From NCBI RefSeq assembly GCF_003002055.1, contig NZ_PVZF01000001.1, positions 558,001 to 622,000 of the forward strand: a stretch of 64,000 nt of DNA. Direction: 5' to 3'. Source of the DNA: Kineococcus rhizosphaerae (lineage in GTDB: Bacteria; Actinomycetota; Actinomycetes; Actinomycetales; Kineococcaceae). Numbering within the stretch: position 1 is the first letter of the stretch; every line of letters starts with the position of its first letter. Positions 26,522 through 35,858 of the stretch are shown in pieces. A program made the position numbers and the translations under genes. Under the pieces are notes generated by a model. That model made no database searches. It was given only the letters and a program-made list of their open reading frames with translations, and was not told the origin of the DNA.

Positions 26522-27124
26522 GTGACTGCGCTCGTCGAACGCCCCGGGATGGCCGTACCTTCCCGTCTCGGCCGCTTCGCGGCCCTGGTCGCCGTCGCGG
26601 ACCCCGCGGTGCGCGAATCCGTGACGCGCACGCTGCGCATGCTCGGCGCCGTGAACGTCGAGCACGCCACGAGCGTGGCCCAGGCGCGGGCGATGGCCCG
26701 CACCGGCCCGCGCGCGCTGTTCATCGCCGACGCGGGTCTGCCCGACGGTTCGGGGGCCCAGCTGGTCTCCGAGCTGCGCTCGGCGGGCTGGAACCGCTGC
26801 GTGGTGCTGTCCTCGAACGCGGACCCGTTCGCGGTGCGCGGCGCGGTCGCGGCCGGGGTGCGCTGCTACCTGGTGACCACCCGGCCCGAGGGTGTCGGGT
26901 TCGAGGGCCGCGGCGGGGAGAACGGCGTGGACTCGCTGTCCGAGCGCGAGGTCGAGGTGCTGCAGCACGTGGCCGACGGCCGCTCGAACAAGGACACCGG
27001 CGCCCTGCTGGGGCTGTCCGCGCTGACGGTCAAGAGCCACCTGGCCCGCATCGCCCGCAAGCTCGGCACCGGTGACCGCGCCGAGATGGTGGCCATCACG
27101 CTGCGCGCCGGAGTGATCCAGTAG
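26522..27124 (+). CDS. LuxR/NarL-type response regulator
   Basis: A 200-residue two-domain regulator: receiver domain (residues about 20-125, with the phospho-acceptor region FIADAGLPDGSG) and a LuxR helix-turn-helix (LSEREVEVLQHVADGRSNKDTGALLGLSALTVKSHL split over residues about 137-172). The GTG start follows GGAGG. No sensor kinase is adjacent, so the partner is elsewhere or the receiver acts unphosphorylated. The target genes are unknown. Confidence 0.88.
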   Translation: MTALVERPGMAVPSRLGRFAALVAVADPAVRESVTRTLRMLGAVNVEHATSVAQARAMARTGPRALFIADAGLPDGSGAQLVSELRSAGWNRCVVLSSNADPFAVRGAVAAGVRCYLVTTRPEGVGFEGRGGENGVDSLSEREVEVLQHVADGRSNKDTGALLGLSALTVKSHLARIARKLGTGDRAEMVAITLRAGVIQ

Positions 27125-27148
27125 GTCCGCGACCCCCGTCGCCCGACG

Positions 27149-27176
27149 CGCCGCCCACCCCCCCCGGTGGGCGGCG
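27149..27176 (+). terminator. Strong hairpin terminator after the response regulator
   Basis: A perfect 11-base GC stem (27149-27159 / 27166-27176) with a six-C loop, 25 bases after the stop codon and followed by a T/C-rich tract. Confidence 0.7.
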
Positions 27177-27313
27177 TTCGTCGTTCCCGTCCTCGTTCCC
27201 CTCCTCGCGCCCGGATGCCGCGGGCCCGCGGTCGAGGTGGTCGGCCGCGACGGCCGGGAGCGACACCGCTGGTCCTGCGCCGCCCCACCTGGGGGGTCCC
27301 GTACGGTGGGGCG

Positions 27314-28603
27314 GTGACTTCGACGCCGACAGAGCCGGACCAGGTCGACGAGCCTGAGCTCCCGCTGCTGTCGGCACCCTCCGGCGGTCTGCCGCCGGTC
27401 GTGACCGACGAGGCCGCGCTGGCGCAGGTGGTCGCCGCGTTCGCGGCCGGGTCCGGGCCGGTGGCCGTGGACGCCGAGCGGGCGTCGGGGTACCGGTACG
27501 GGCAGCGCGCGTTCCTGGTCCAGCTGCGCCGCGAGGGCGCGGGGACGGCGCTGATCGACCCGGCGGCGCTGCCGGACCTGTCGGCGCTGGGCGCGGCGCT
27601 GGAGGGCGTCGAGTGGGTGCTGCACGCGGCCAACCAGGACCTGCCGTGCCTGGCCGAGCTGGGGATGCGGCCGACGTCGTTGTTCGACACCGAACTCGGC
27701 TCGCGCATCGCCGGCCTGCCGCGGGTGGGTCTGGGGGCGGTCGTCGAGGAGCTGCTGGGGTTGCGGCTGGCCAAGGAGCACTCGGCGGTGGACTGGTCGA
27801 CGCGGCCGTTGCCCGAACCGTGGCTGACGTACGCGGCCCTCGACGTCGAGGTGCTCGTGCGCCTGCGCGACGTGCTCGCCGAGCGCCTCGCGGCGCAGGG
27901 CAAGCTGCAGTGGGCGCTGGAGGAGTTCGCGGCCGTCGCGGCCGCTCCCCCGCCGACCCCGCCGGCCGAACCCTGGCGGCGCGTCTCGGGGCTGCACGCG
28001 GTGCGCTCGCGCCGGCAGCTGGCGGTCGTGCGGGAGCTGTGGTCGGCCCGGGACGCCGAGGCCCGGCAGAAGGACACCTCCCCGGGCCGGTTGCTGCCGG
28101 ACTCGGCGATCGTGGCGGCGGCGCGGGCGGTGCCGCGCACGCCGCAGGCGCTGGCCGCGACGCCGGGCTTCACCGGCCGGGCGTCGCGCTCGCGGCTGGA
28201 CGTGTGGTTCGAGGCCGTGGCCCGGGGGGCGGCGCTGCCCGAGGCCGACCTGCCGGCCCACACCCCGCGCAGCGACGGACCGCCACCGCCGCGGGCCTGG
28301 GCGGCCAAGGACCCGCTGGCCGCGGCGCGGCTGAGCGCGGCGCGCGCGGTGGTGACGGACCTGGCCGCCGGGCACGGGCTGCCGGTGGAGAACCTCCTGC
28401 AGCCGGACGCGCTGCGGCGGGTGGTGTGGGCCCCGCCGTCGCCGTTGGACGCCGACGGGGTGCGGGCTGCGCTGGCGGCGCGCGGCGCCCGCGCGTGGCA
28501 GCTGGACCTCGTGAGCGCTCCCGTGGCGCGGGCCATGGCCGAGGCCACCGTCGAGACCCCCGTCGAGGCCGGCACCGATCCCCAGGTCGCCCAGGAGTTC
28601 TAG
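27314..28603 (+). CDS. rnd: Ribonuclease D-like 3'-5' exonuclease with HRDC domain
   Basis: A 429-residue DEDD-family exonuclease thought to trim stable RNA. Exonuclease motifs are VAVDAERASGYRYGQ (DxE), HAANQDLPCL and LTYAALDVEVL (YxxxD), all intact. An HRDC nucleic-acid-binding domain follows (around WRRVSGLHAVRSRRQLAVVREL), then a second HRDC-like C-terminal region. GTG start. This gene next to the response regulator and near dxs is a conserved actinobacterial arrangement. Confidence 0.9.
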   Translation: MTSTPTEPDQVDEPELPLLSAPSGGLPPVVTDEAALAQVVAAFAAGSGPVAVDAERASGYRYGQRAFLVQLRREGAGTALIDPAALPDLSALGAALEGVEWVLHAANQDLPCLAELGMRPTSLFDTELGSRIAGLPRVGLGAVVEELLGLRLAKEHSAVDWSTRPLPEPWLTYAALDVEVLVRLRDVLAERLAAQGKLQWALEEFAAVAAAPPPTPPAEPWRRVSGLHAVRSRRQLAVVRELWSARDAEARQKDTSPGRLLPDSAIVAAARAVPRTPQALAATPGFTGRASRSRLDVWFEAVARGAALPEADLPAHTPRSDGPPPPRAWAAKDPLAAARLSAARAVVTDLAAGHGLPVENLLQPDALRRVVWAPPSPLDADGVRAALAARGARAWQLDLVSAPVARAMAEATVETPVEAGTDPQVAQEF

Positions 28604-28703
28604 ACAGTTCCGGACAGGGACACGTTCCACCTTGCCGGGGCGCGCGTCGTGCGTCATCGTCGTCAGGTCACGACGCGGTGACGAGGAGTCGACGGAGGTG
28701 GAC

Positions 28704-29132
28704 GTGGAACGTCTCACCCTTGACGCGCACCTGTCGGCCGCGGCGATGGCGCGGCACTGGGTCTGCGACCACTGCCCCGACGAGCACCTGCCCGCTGCGC
28801 GCCGGTGGATCGCCGAGCTGCTCACGAGCGAACTCGTCCAGAACGCCCTCGACCACGGCCGCGCCCCGGTGACGCTGTCGTTGACGCACGACGACGAGGG
28901 CATCCTCGTGGGCATCACCGACGGCGAGGGCAGCGGGCCGCGCCTGCTGCCGCAGACGCCGCAGGCCGTGGACGGACGTGGGATCGCCCTGGTCGACGCG
29001 CTCGCGACGGCGTGGGGCGTCTACGGCAGCGACGACGGGGTCGAGGGGACCGACGGGTCGCACGGGTGGCCGCAGCCGCGCGACGACGCCCCCGCGGCGA
29101 AGACGGTCTGGTTCCACCTCGCGACACGCTGA
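28704..29132 (+). CDS. Anti-sigma-factor-type ATP-binding protein (HATPase_c)
   Basis: A 142-residue GHKL ATPase domain of the RsbW/SpoIIAB-like group. The N-box is SELVQNALDHG, the G1 box ITDGEGSG and the G2 box DGRGIALVDALATAWGV; KTVWFHL closes the fold. Two in-frame GTGs (28698, 28704) are possible, the second better placed behind GGAGG. It may bind a sigma factor or an anti-anti-sigma factor, but no such gene is adjacent. Confidence 0.82.
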   Translation: MERLTLDAHLSAAAMARHWVCDHCPDEHLPAARRWIAELLTSELVQNALDHGRAPVTLSLTHDDEGILVGITDGEGSGPRLLPQTPQAVDGRGIALVDALATAWGVYGSDDGVEGTDGSHGWPQPRDDAPAAKTVWFHLATR

Positions 29133-29188
29133 GCCGTCCGGGCGACGATGCCGGGGCCCGGGAGGCGGTGTCGCCTACGGTCGGTGGG

Positions 29189-30004
29189 GTGAGCACCGAT
29201 CAGTCGCCACCCGTCCGGGCTCTCCTGCGACGCTGCGTGCTCGCCACGAGCGTCCTGGACGACCTCGACGTGGACCTGGACGACGACGGTGTCCGCCTGC
29301 CCGGGTGCACGCCCCTGGAGTGGGCCGACCTCGCCCGGGCGGCGGGTGAGAGCCCCGAGGAGGTCGCCCGCCTGCGGGTCTCCGAGCTCCTGCACGCCCA
29401 CGTGGAGCTGCACCGCGACGGTGCCCGTCTCGTCCCGCTGGCGGTCCCGGCCGGCGCCGACCGCCACCCGGAGTCCGGGTGGACGCACACCGTCTTCCTC
29501 GGCGGGGCGATGCGGCTGGGGATGGGGGTCGTCGTCCCCCGGGGGCTGTCCGAGCGGGTCCTGCCGGTCCCCGTGGTCTCGGCCCGCGTCACGGGGCACG
29601 CCAGCGCCGTGACCGCGCCCGACCTGGCGCGGCTGGAGGAGATCGGCGCGCTCGTCGTGCAGCGGCTGCTGCGCGACGCCGGTGGCCGGACCGACGGGCT
29701 CCTGCGGCCCGTCGGCGGCTGCGACGTCCCCACCCTGCTGGCCTCGCGGACCCTGCGCGAGCACCTCGTCGCCGGGCCGGACCGGACCCCGGGCAACGTC
29801 CTGCGCGCGGTCGCGGTCCCGGACCGGACGCGCGGCTGGTTCGACCTGGCCCGCATCGACCCCGCCTACGTGGGGGCGGCGTGGATGGCGAGCAATCCCG
29901 CCGAGCGGGGTTTCCGGCGGCCGGTGCTCGTGACGCGCGAGGAGGTGGCGCTCGCGCCGACGAGTCCCCGGCTCGTGGAGGACGTGCTGGCGGAGAACCA
30001 GTAG
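29189..30004 (+). CDS. Conserved hypothetical protein
   Basis: A 271-residue soluble protein that I do not recognise. It has a leucine-rich helical N-terminus (ALLRRCVLATSVLDDLDVDLDDDG), a basic-to-acidic mixed middle (HTVFLGGAMRLGMGVVVPRGL) and a segment with two possible strands (VLRAVAVPDRTRGWFDLARID). No signal peptide, membrane helix or cysteine motif. GTG start. Codon use is like the neighbours, so it is a genuine gene. Confidence 0.7.
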   Translation: MSTDQSPPVRALLRRCVLATSVLDDLDVDLDDDGVRLPGCTPLEWADLARAAGESPEEVARLRVSELLHAHVELHRDGARLVPLAVPAGADRHPESGWTHTVFLGGAMRLGMGVVVPRGLSERVLPVPVVSARVTGHASAVTAPDLARLEEIGALVVQRLLRDAGGRTDGLLRPVGGCDVPTLLASRTLREHLVAGPDRTPGNVLRAVAVPDRTRGWFDLARIDPAYVGAAWMASNPAERGFRRPVLVTREEVALAPTSPRLVEDVLAENQ

Positions 30005-30133
30005 CCCGGCTCACCCGCCCGCGCCGGGTGTGCGCTCGCGCCACCGGCGACGACGACCCGGCGACACGCCCGGCGCTCGTGGGGGTTTGGTAACGAATGT
30101 GACACGGGGCCGTTCGTCCGCTGAAATGGACGG

Positions 30134-30493
30134 GTGCAGCTCGGAGCCACAGCCGCTGAGTCGGTGTCCATCGTCGGCAACGACGTCTTCCTGCGCGCCG
30201 AGGGGCGCACCGAGGTCTACGACCTGGCCTACGCACGGATGCTCGTGCCCTACCTGCTGGGTGAGAAGCACGTCCCGCCGATGCGGATGGCGCACTTCCG
30301 CCCGGGCATCAAACCGTGGATCTGCCTGAGCGTGATCGAGGACGACGGCCACGAGCCGAACCTGTCCGGGATCGCGATCTACTCCGGCCTCGGCACGCAC
30401 CGCGAGATGGGTTTCCACCTCACCCGGGCCGAGGCGTGGCGGCTGGCCGAGATGCTCGAGCACGCCGTGCGCGAGCGCGAGGCCGCCGCCTGA
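30134..30493 (+). CDS. Conserved hypothetical protein, 119 residues
   Basis: Small soluble protein of unknown function, with strand-rich N-terminal part (VSIVGNDVFLRAEGRTEVYDL) and a C-terminal amphipathic helix ending in AREREAAA-like sequence. GTG start behind the AT-richer stretch 30085-30130, which may hold its promoter. No known motif. Confidence 0.65.
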   Translation: MQLGATAAESVSIVGNDVFLRAEGRTEVYDLAYARMLVPYLLGEKHVPPMRMAHFRPGIKPWICLSVIEDDGHEPNLSGIAIYSGLGTHREMGFHLTRAEAWRLAEMLEHAVREREAAA

Positions 30494-31065
30494 GCGGTGG
30501 GACACCGGGGCGTTGGGACCAGCCCCCGCGCCGCTGGCACCGCCCGACCCGCTGGGGACTGCTGGAGCTGCTGTGCCGCGTCGTCGCCGTCGTGGGGCTG
30601 GTGGCCGTCCTGTTCGGCGAGTGGGGACGGGCGCTGGTGGGTGTGGGCGCCGTGCTCGGCGGGGCCGTCGGGTCGCTGTACCGCGCCGAGGACACCGACC
30701 CACCCGTGGTCGCCCGCTTCGGCACGCCCCCCGACGCGGCGACGCAGGAGGCGGTGCACCGCGCCGTGACCGCGGGTCGGCTGCCCGACGAACCCGCCCT
30801 GGCCCCCGTGGCCGTGGAGTACGCGGCCGGTTGGGTGCGTCAATCGCGCCGGGCCCTGGCCGCCGTCGGCGGCGGGGCCCTCGCCTGGTGCACCTTGACC
30901 GCTGCGCTGACGGTCTGGTTCGTGCACCGGTGGCCGGACAGCGCGACCACGCGCACGAGCGCCCTGGTGGTGAGCGTCGCCGGAGCCGTGGCGTGGGCCC
31001 TGCTGGTCGTGGTGCCCGGTCGGGGCCGCCGTCGCCGGCTGCGCGCACTGGCCGGGCAGCGCTGA
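30436..31065 (+). CDS. Predicted four-helix membrane protein (start uncertain)
   Basis: The clear coding part runs from about 30540. It shows two membrane segments (LLCRVVAVVGLVAVLFG and ALVGVGAVLGGAVGSLY), a soluble loop of about 60 residues, and two more segments (LAAVGGGALAWCTLTAALTVWFV and ALVVSVAGAVAWALLVVV), ending in a basic tail. The upstream frame has no good initiator between the previous gene's stop and the first helix: GTG 30436 overlaps that gene, CTG 30490 would not. Function unknown. Confidence 0.6.
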   Translation: MAAGRDARARRARARGRRLSGGTPGRWDQPPRRWHRPTRWGLLELLCRVVAVVGLVAVLFGEWGRALVGVGAVLGGAVGSLYRAEDTDPPVVARFGTPPDAATQEAVHRAVTAGRLPDEPALAPVAVEYAAGWVRQSRRALAAVGGGALAWCTLTAALTVWFVHRWPDSATTRTSALVVSVAGAVAWALLVVVPGRGRRRRLRALAGQR

Positions 31066-31084
31066 CCCGCGCCATCCTGCGGGG

Positions 31085-31465
31085 ATGACGACGATCAGCG
31101 CGACCACCCGGCCGGTGGCCGGCACCGCCACCGCGATCGGCAGCTGCGGCGGGCACTCGCTCGTGGTGGACCGTCCCGAGGGAGCCGCCGGCGGCACCGG
31201 CACGGGGTTCAACGGCGGCCAGCTCCTGGCGCTTGCCCTGGCGGGCTGCCTGGCCAACGACCTGCGCTACGTGGCCGACGACCCGCACGACCCGCGGCTG
31301 GACACCGTCGAGGTCCACGTCGACGTGGAGGTCGAGGACGGCACGGTCACCGGCGCCCGGGTGCGGTTCGGGGGCGAGGCGGACCCGGACGTCGTGGCCG
31401 CCGCCGTGCGGCGTTCGACGGTGCTGGCCGCCCTGCGGACCGGGTTCGCGGTGGACGGCGCGTGA
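31085..31465 (+). CDS. OsmC-family protein
   Basis: A 126-residue protein of the OsmC/Ohr peroxidase superfamily. FNGGQLLALALAGCLANDL is the core with one of the two redox cysteines; the second cysteine expected near the N-terminus may be the SCGG motif at residues about 20-23. It may act on peroxides or as a thiol carrier. ATG start. The stop overlaps the start of the hydrolase-kinase fusion, and a rhodanese follows, hinting at sulfur/thiol chemistry in one operon. Confidence 0.78.
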   Translation: MTTISATTRPVAGTATAIGSCGGHSLVVDRPEGAAGGTGTGFNGGQLLALALAGCLANDLRYVADDPHDPRLDTVEVHVDVEVEDGTVTGARVRFGGEADPDVVAAAVRRSTVLAALRTGFAVDGA

Positions 31466-32874
31466 CGGTCCTGCTCGTCCCGGGCGGCCCGCTGCTCGAC
31501 CCGTCGTACTTCCCCCTCGACGGGGCGCTCGTCGCCGACCTGCGCCGGGCCCCGGCCCGCCGCTGCGACCAGCTCGTCGACGCGCTGGAGGAGGTCCGGG
31601 CCGTGCACGGGCCGCCCGTCGTGGACCTCGTCGCGCACTCGGCGGGCGTGAACGTCGTGCAGCGCTACCTCGAGCGGTTCGCCCACCGGGTGCACCGCCT
31701 CGTGCTCGTCACGCCGAGCGTGTTCGCGGTGGGGATCGACGTCCCGGCGGTCTCACGGCTGCGCACCGCCGGGCTGAGCCGCGCCGAACCCTGGTTCGGC
31801 GACGCCTGGGCCGCGCTGCAGCGCCTCACCTCCGGCCGGGCCGAACCCGGCGACGCCGAGGCGATCGGGCCGTTCACGGGCCGGCGCCCCGGCGAGGACC
31901 CCGATCCGGCGCTGGCGGCGGAGTTCGCGGCCGACGGCGCGTTCGACCCCGCTGCCACCCGCGCGGCGCTCGCCCGGTTCCCGGGCCGGACGCTGGTGGT
32001 CGCCGGGGAGCTCGACGTCGCCAGTCCCCCGGACGTCGCGCGCCAGGTCGCGGACCTCTTCCCGCACGGGCGGCTCGTGCAGGTGCCCGGGGCCCGCCAC
32101 TTCCCCTGGCGCGACGACCCGCGGAGTTTCCGGACCCTGCTCGAGGAGTTCCTCGCCCCCGAACCCGAGGTCGCGCTGCCGGGGGGCAGGAACCTCGGTG
32201 CGGTGCGGGTCGGGCGCACCGTCCGCAAGGCGGCGGGGGCGCAGACGCCCACCGCCCAGGCGCTCCTGCAGCACCTGCGCGACCACGGCTTCGACCGGGT
32301 CCCCCGCCCCCTCGGCCTGGACGAGGCGGGCCGGGAGGTCTGGGAGCACCTGCCGGGCAGCACGATCGGCGGGGCCGACCCCTGGCCGGACTGGGTGTTC
32401 GACGACGCGCTCCTCGCCGACGTCGGCCGGTGGCTGCGGGCGTTCCACGACGGTTCGCGGGAGTTCTGGGAGCAGGACGGGCAGGTCCTGGGCCACCAGG
32501 ACCTGGCGCCGTACAACGCCGTGGTGGACCGCGCGCGCCGTGAGCTCGTCGGCTTCGTCGACTGGGACCTGCTCGCCCCGTCCCCGCCGCTGCGCGACCT
32601 CGCGTTCGTCGCGCTGCGCTGGGTCCCCCTGATGGGCCCGGACGGTCGGGACCGGGCCGAGCACCGCCGCCGGCTGGGGATCCTGCTCGCCGCCTACAGG
32701 TGGACCGGTGCGCAGGACGAGGTGGTCGCGGCCGTGCGCGTGCGCGCGCAGGAGCACGCCGACGGGCTGCGGCGGGCGGCGGCCGACGGGTGGGGGCCGG
32801 CGGTGGACCTGGTCGCCGAAGGGGTGGCGGAGGAGTTCGACCGGGCGGCCGCCGGGCTGGGGGACCTGCTGTGA
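31462..32874 (+). CDS. Alpha/beta hydrolase fused to an aminoglycoside-phosphotransferase-type kinase domain
   Basis: A 470-residue two-domain protein. Residues 1-230 form an RBBP9/esterase-like hydrolase: nucleophile in LVAHSAGVN, acid in VVAGELDVASPP and histidine in ARHFPW. Residues about 245-450 form an APH/choline-kinase-like domain: catalytic LGHQDLAPYN (HxDxxxxN) and metal-binding VGFVDWDLLAP, followed by the family helix DLAFVALRWVPL. Both active sites look complete. The kinase N-lobe is short. GTGA overlap with OsmC upstream and the rhodanese downstream. Possibly it phosphorylates and deacylates related small molecules; antibiotic modification is conceivable but unproven. Confidence 0.82.
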   Translation: MTVLLVPGGPLLDPSYFPLDGALVADLRRAPARRCDQLVDALEEVRAVHGPPVVDLVAHSAGVNVVQRYLERFAHRVHRLVLVTPSVFAVGIDVPAVSRLRTAGLSRAEPWFGDAWAALQRLTSGRAEPGDAEAIGPFTGRRPGEDPDPALAAEFAADGAFDPAATRAALARFPGRTLVVAGELDVASPPDVARQVADLFPHGRLVQVPGARHFPWRDDPRSFRTLLEEFLAPEPEVALPGGRNLGAVRVGRTVRKAAGAQTPTAQALLQHLRDHGFDRVPRPLGLDEAGREVWEHLPGSTIGGADPWPDWVFDDALLADVGRWLRAFHDGSREFWEQDGQVLGHQDLAPYNAVVDRARRELVGFVDWDLLAPSPPLRDLAFVALRWVPLMGPDGRDRAEHRRRLGILLAAYRWTGAQDEVVAAVRVRAQEHADGLRRAAADGWGPAVDLVAEGVAEEFDRAAAGLGDLL

Positions 32875-33269
32875 GCGTCGAGGAGCACCTGGAACGGGTC
32901 CGGGCCGGGCTGGACCGGCTGACGCCGGCCGGGCTGGCGGCCGAACTGGCGGGCGGGGACGTCCTCGTCGTCGACACCCGCACGCCCGCCCACCGCGCGG
33001 AGCAGGGCGAGTTCCCCGGCGCGCTCGTCATCGACCGGACGGTGCTGGAGTGGCGGCTGGACCCGGCGTGGCCCTGGCGCATCCCGGAGGCGACGGGGCC
33101 GGACCTGCGGGTGGTCGTGGTCTGCCGGCACGGGTTCAGCTCGTCACTGGCGGCGAAGTCGTTGCGGGACATCGGGTTGCACCGCACGACGGACCTCATC
33201 GGCGGCGTCGAGGCGTGGGTCGCGGCGGGGTACCCCGTGCACGACGGACCGGTCGACCTGCGGGAGTGA
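32871..33269 (+). CDS. Rhodanese-like sulfurtransferase
   Basis: A 132-residue single rhodanese domain. The strand VLVVDTRTPAHRAEQGEFPGAL and the active-site loop VVVCRHGFSSS, with the persulfide cysteine, are intact; GGVEAWVAAGYPV is the typical C-terminus. The N-terminal 25 residues add a helix. GTG start overlapping the fusion gene's stop. It may move sulfane sulfur in concert with the OsmC protein of the same operon. Confidence 0.88.
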   Translation: MSVEEHLERVRAGLDRLTPAGLAAELAGGDVLVVDTRTPAHRAEQGEFPGALVIDRTVLEWRLDPAWPWRIPEATGPDLRVVVVCRHGFSSSLAAKSLRDIGLHRTTDLIGGVEAWVAAGYPVHDGPVDLRE

Positions 33270-33291
33270 GGCGGCCCGGGAGCCGCGACGC

Positions 33292-35256
33292 CTACCGGGA
33301 GGGGAACTCCTCCGAGCGCGGGACGCCCGAGGTCGGGGACGCGGCGTCCTCGGGGTCCTCGCTCGAGCGGACCTGCTGACCCGAGCCCTGGGCGACGGCC
33401 TCGACGATCGCGCGGGCGACGTCCTGCGGGGCGAGCCCGGCCTCGTCGAGGATCGCGCCGCGCTCACCGACGTCGAGGAACTCCTGCGGCAGGGCGAACA
33501 CGTGCACGGGCGTGAGGCAGTGGCGTTCGCGCAGCCGGGCGGCCAGCGCCCAGCCGAACCCGCCGACCTCGCAGCCGTCCTCCAGGACCGCGACGTGGCG
33601 GTGCCCGAGGGCGAGGTCGACGAGGGCCTCGTCGACGGGCACGACCCAGCGCGGGTCGACGACGGTGACGCCGACGCCGTGGGCGCGCAGGCGCGCCGCG
33701 ACGTCCAGGGCCCGCGGCACGAGGGAGCCCACCGCGACGAGCAGGACGTCGTCGCCGGTGGCCCAGGCCGGGCCCTCCAGGACGTCGGCGTGCCCGACGC
33801 GGGCGATCGCCGGGATCGGCGCGGGGACCTTGCCCTTGCTGTAGCGCACGACCGTGGGCGCGTCCTCGACGGCGACGGCCTCGCGCAGCTCCTCGCGCAG
33901 CGTCGGCGCGTCGCGGGGGGCGGCCAGCCGCAACCCGGGGACGAGCCGGCACATCGCGAGGTCCCAGACGCCGTGGTGGCTCGGGCCGTCGGGGCCGGTG
34001 ACCCCGGCGCGGTCCAGGACGAGGGTGACGCCGGCCCGGTGCAGCGCCACGTCGAGCAGCAGCTGGTCGAAGGCGCGGTTGAGGAAGGTGGCGTAGACGG
34101 CGACGACGGGGTGCAGGCCCCCGGCGGCCATCCCGGCCGCCGACGTCAGGGCGTGCTGCTCGGCGATGCCGACGTCGAAGACGCGCTCGGGGAAGGCCTG
34201 GGCGAACTTCTCCAGCCCCACCGGGATCCGCATGGCCGCGGTGATGCCCACGACGTCGCGGCGCGTGGCGGCGATCTCGACCACCTCGTCGGCGAAGACG
34301 CTGGTCCACGACGCCCCGGAGGTGGCCTGGGCCTCGCCCGTCTCGGGGTCGATGACCCCGACGGCGTGGAAGTGGTCGGCGTCGTCGGCCAGGGCCGGCT
34401 GGTAGCCGCGGCCCTTCTGGGTGATGACGTGGACGATGACGGGGCCGCCGAAGGACCGCGCCCGCCGCAGCGCGTGCTCGACGGCGTCGGTGTCGTGCCC
34501 GTCGACGGGCCCGACGTACTTCAGGCCCAGGTCCTCGAACAGCCCCTGCGGGGCGACGATGTCCTTGATCCCGCGCTTCATGCCGTGCAGCGTCTCGTAG
34601 GCCAGCCGGCCCGGGACCCCGCCGCGCCCCAGGGACCGCTTGCCCCAGTCCATGAGCTTCTCGTACTCGCGGGTCGTGCGCAGGGTCGCCAGGTGCGAGG
34701 CCATCCCGCCGATGGTGGGGGCGTAGGAGCGTTCGTTGTCGTTGACGACGACGATGACCGGCCGGTTGGCGGCGGCGATGTTGTTCAGGGCCTCCCAGGC
34801 CATCCCGCCCGTCAGGGCCCCGTCGCCGATGACGGCCACGACCCGGCGGTCGGTCTCCCCGCGCAGCTCGAACGCCTTGGCCAGCCCGTCGGCCCACGAC
34901 AGCGACGTCGAGGCGTGCGAGTTCTCCACGACGTCGTGCTCGCTCTCGGCGCGCGCGGGGTAGCCGGACAGGCCCCCGGCCTCGCGCAGCCGGCTGAAGT
35001 CCTGCCGGCCCGTCAGGAGCTTGTGGACGTAGCTCTGGTGACCGGTGTCGAAGACGAGCCGGTCGCGCGGGGAGTCGAAGACGCGGTGCAGACCGATGGT
35101 CAGTTCCACGACGCCGAGGTTGGGGCCCAGGTGGCCGCCCGTGCGGCTGACGGCCGCGACGAGGAAGTCGCGGACCTCCGCGGCCAGGGCCGGCAGGCGC
35201 TCGGCGGGGAGCGCCTTGAGGTCCTCGGGCCCCTGGATCGTCTCGAGCAGCCCCAT
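33292..35256 (-). CDS. dxs: 1-deoxy-D-xylulose-5-phosphate synthase
   Basis: Thiamine-diphosphate enzyme that condenses pyruvate and glyceraldehyde-3-phosphate in the first step of the MEP isoprenoid pathway, feeding carotenoids and quinones. 654 residues with [16 protein letters not shown] (TPP/Mg binding), [10 protein letters not shown], and the [15 protein letters not shown] transketolase motif. The last 25 residues are a low-complexity acidic/serine tail. ATG start. Single gene, convergent with the rhodanese. Confidence 0.96.
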   Translation of the reverse strand: MGLLETIQGPEDLKALPAERLPALAAEVRDFLVAAVSRTGGHLGPNLGVVELTIGLHRVFDSPRDRLVFDTGHQSYVHKLLTGRQDFSRLREAGGLSGYPARAESEHDVVENSHASTSLSWADGLAKAFELRGETDRRVVAVIGDGALTGGMAWEALNNIAAANRPVIVVVNDNERSYAPTIGGMASHLATLRTTREYEKLMDWGKRSLGRGGVPGRLAYETLHGMKRGIKDIVAPQGLFEDLGLKYVGPVDGHDTDAVEHALRRARSFGGPVIVHVITQKGRGYQPALADDADHFHAVGVIDPETGEAQATSGASWTSVFADEVVEIAATRRDVVGITAAMRIPVGLEKFAQAFPERVFDVGIAEQHALTSAAGMAAGGLHPVVAVYATFLNRAFDQLLLDVALHRAGVTLVLDRAGVTGPDGPSHHGVWDLAMCRLVPGLRLAAPRDAPTLREELREAVAVEDAPTVVRYSKGKVPAPIPAIARVGHADVLEGPAWATGDDVLLVAVGSLVPRALDVAARLRAHGVGVTVVDPRWVVPVDEALVDLALGHRHVAVLEDGCEVGGFGWALAARLRERHCLTPVHVFALPQEFLDVGERGAILDEAGLAPQDVARAIVEAVAQGSGQQVRSSEDPEDAASPTSGVPRSEEFPSR

Positions 35257-35304
35257 GCGGGGTGGCCTCCTGTGTCGCCGGGGTCGGGCAGTCTGACTCG
35301 GGCG

Positions 35305-35310
35305 AGTGTA
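35305..35310 (-). promoter_or_regulatory. Possible -10 element for dxs
   Basis: TACACT on the minus strand, about 50 bases before the dxs ATG. No convincing -35 box is paired with it. Confidence 0.3.
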
Positions 35311-35372
35311 GGAGCCCGCCCGGACGGTAGCGCCCCGAACCCGCCCGGGCGGGCCAAGCGTGCACCGGTGGT

Positions 35373-35762
35373 TCACAGTCGCGGCACGAACTTCCGGCCG
35401 TCCAGCGCCTGCTGCAGCAGGTCCACCGCGCGGGCGAGCCGGCGCAGGCGCAGGTCCTCGCGCTCGAGGACGTCGAAGACCGCCGGTGCGACCTCGGGCG
35501 GCAACCGGTGGGCGAGGTCGCGCCGGGCGGTGCCGAGGGCCCGCCGGACGGCCTCCTGCTGGGCGGCGACGTGGTGCCCGACGAGCCAGGCGAGCAGGAC
35601 CGGGTGGTGCCGCACGGCGGGGTAGCCGCGGAACTCCGGCGGGGCCTGGTCCAGCAACCAGGCGACGGCGTCGACGCGCCAGTCCTCGACGTCCTCGGCG
35701 TCCGGGGGCGGCACCTCGCGGGGCCAGCCGGGCGGGCCGTGGCGGCGCGGGCGTTCGAACAC
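35373..35762 (-). CDS. Conserved hypothetical protein, predicted SOS-regulated
   Basis: A 129-residue, mainly helical protein ([43 protein letters not shown], and a closing segment [17 protein letters not shown]). I have a weak memory of similar conserved actinobacterial proteins near dxs, without function. The GTG at 35762 lies inside a perfect LexA-type palindrome, and a TACTCT -10 box at 35775-35770 ends seven bases before it, so the transcript is probably leaderless and repressed by LexA. An alternative GTG at 35714 would give a shorter protein with the box wholly upstream. Confidence 0.65.
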   Translation of the reverse strand: MFERPRRHGPPGWPREVPPPDAEDVEDWRVDAVAWLLDQAPPEFRGYPAVRHHPVLLAWLVGHHVAAQQEAVRRALGTARRDLAHRLPPEVAPAVFDVLEREDLRLRRLARAVDLLQQALDGRKFVPRL

Positions 35763-35770
35763 GTGTTCGA
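35755..35770. promoter_or_regulatory. SOS box (LexA operator)
   Basis: TCGAACACGTGTTCGA is a perfect 16-base palindrome and an exact match to the actinobacterial LexA consensus TCGAAC-N4-GTTCGA. It overlaps the start region of the minus-strand gene at 35762 and abuts its predicted -10 box. The plus-strand ABC operon begins 138 bases away and is a less likely target. Confidence 0.8.
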
Positions 35771-35858
35771 GAGTACGTCCACCCGAGGGACGCCACCCGG
35801 CGGTCCCCGGGTCCCCGGCCTCTTGAAACACCGGGGAAACACGAGAAGAGTACGGTGC

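Noticed and set aside
33502-35625. Long plus-strand open frame antisense to dxs
   Set aside because: The minus strand encodes an unmistakable dxs; the plus frame has no domain and a biased composition.
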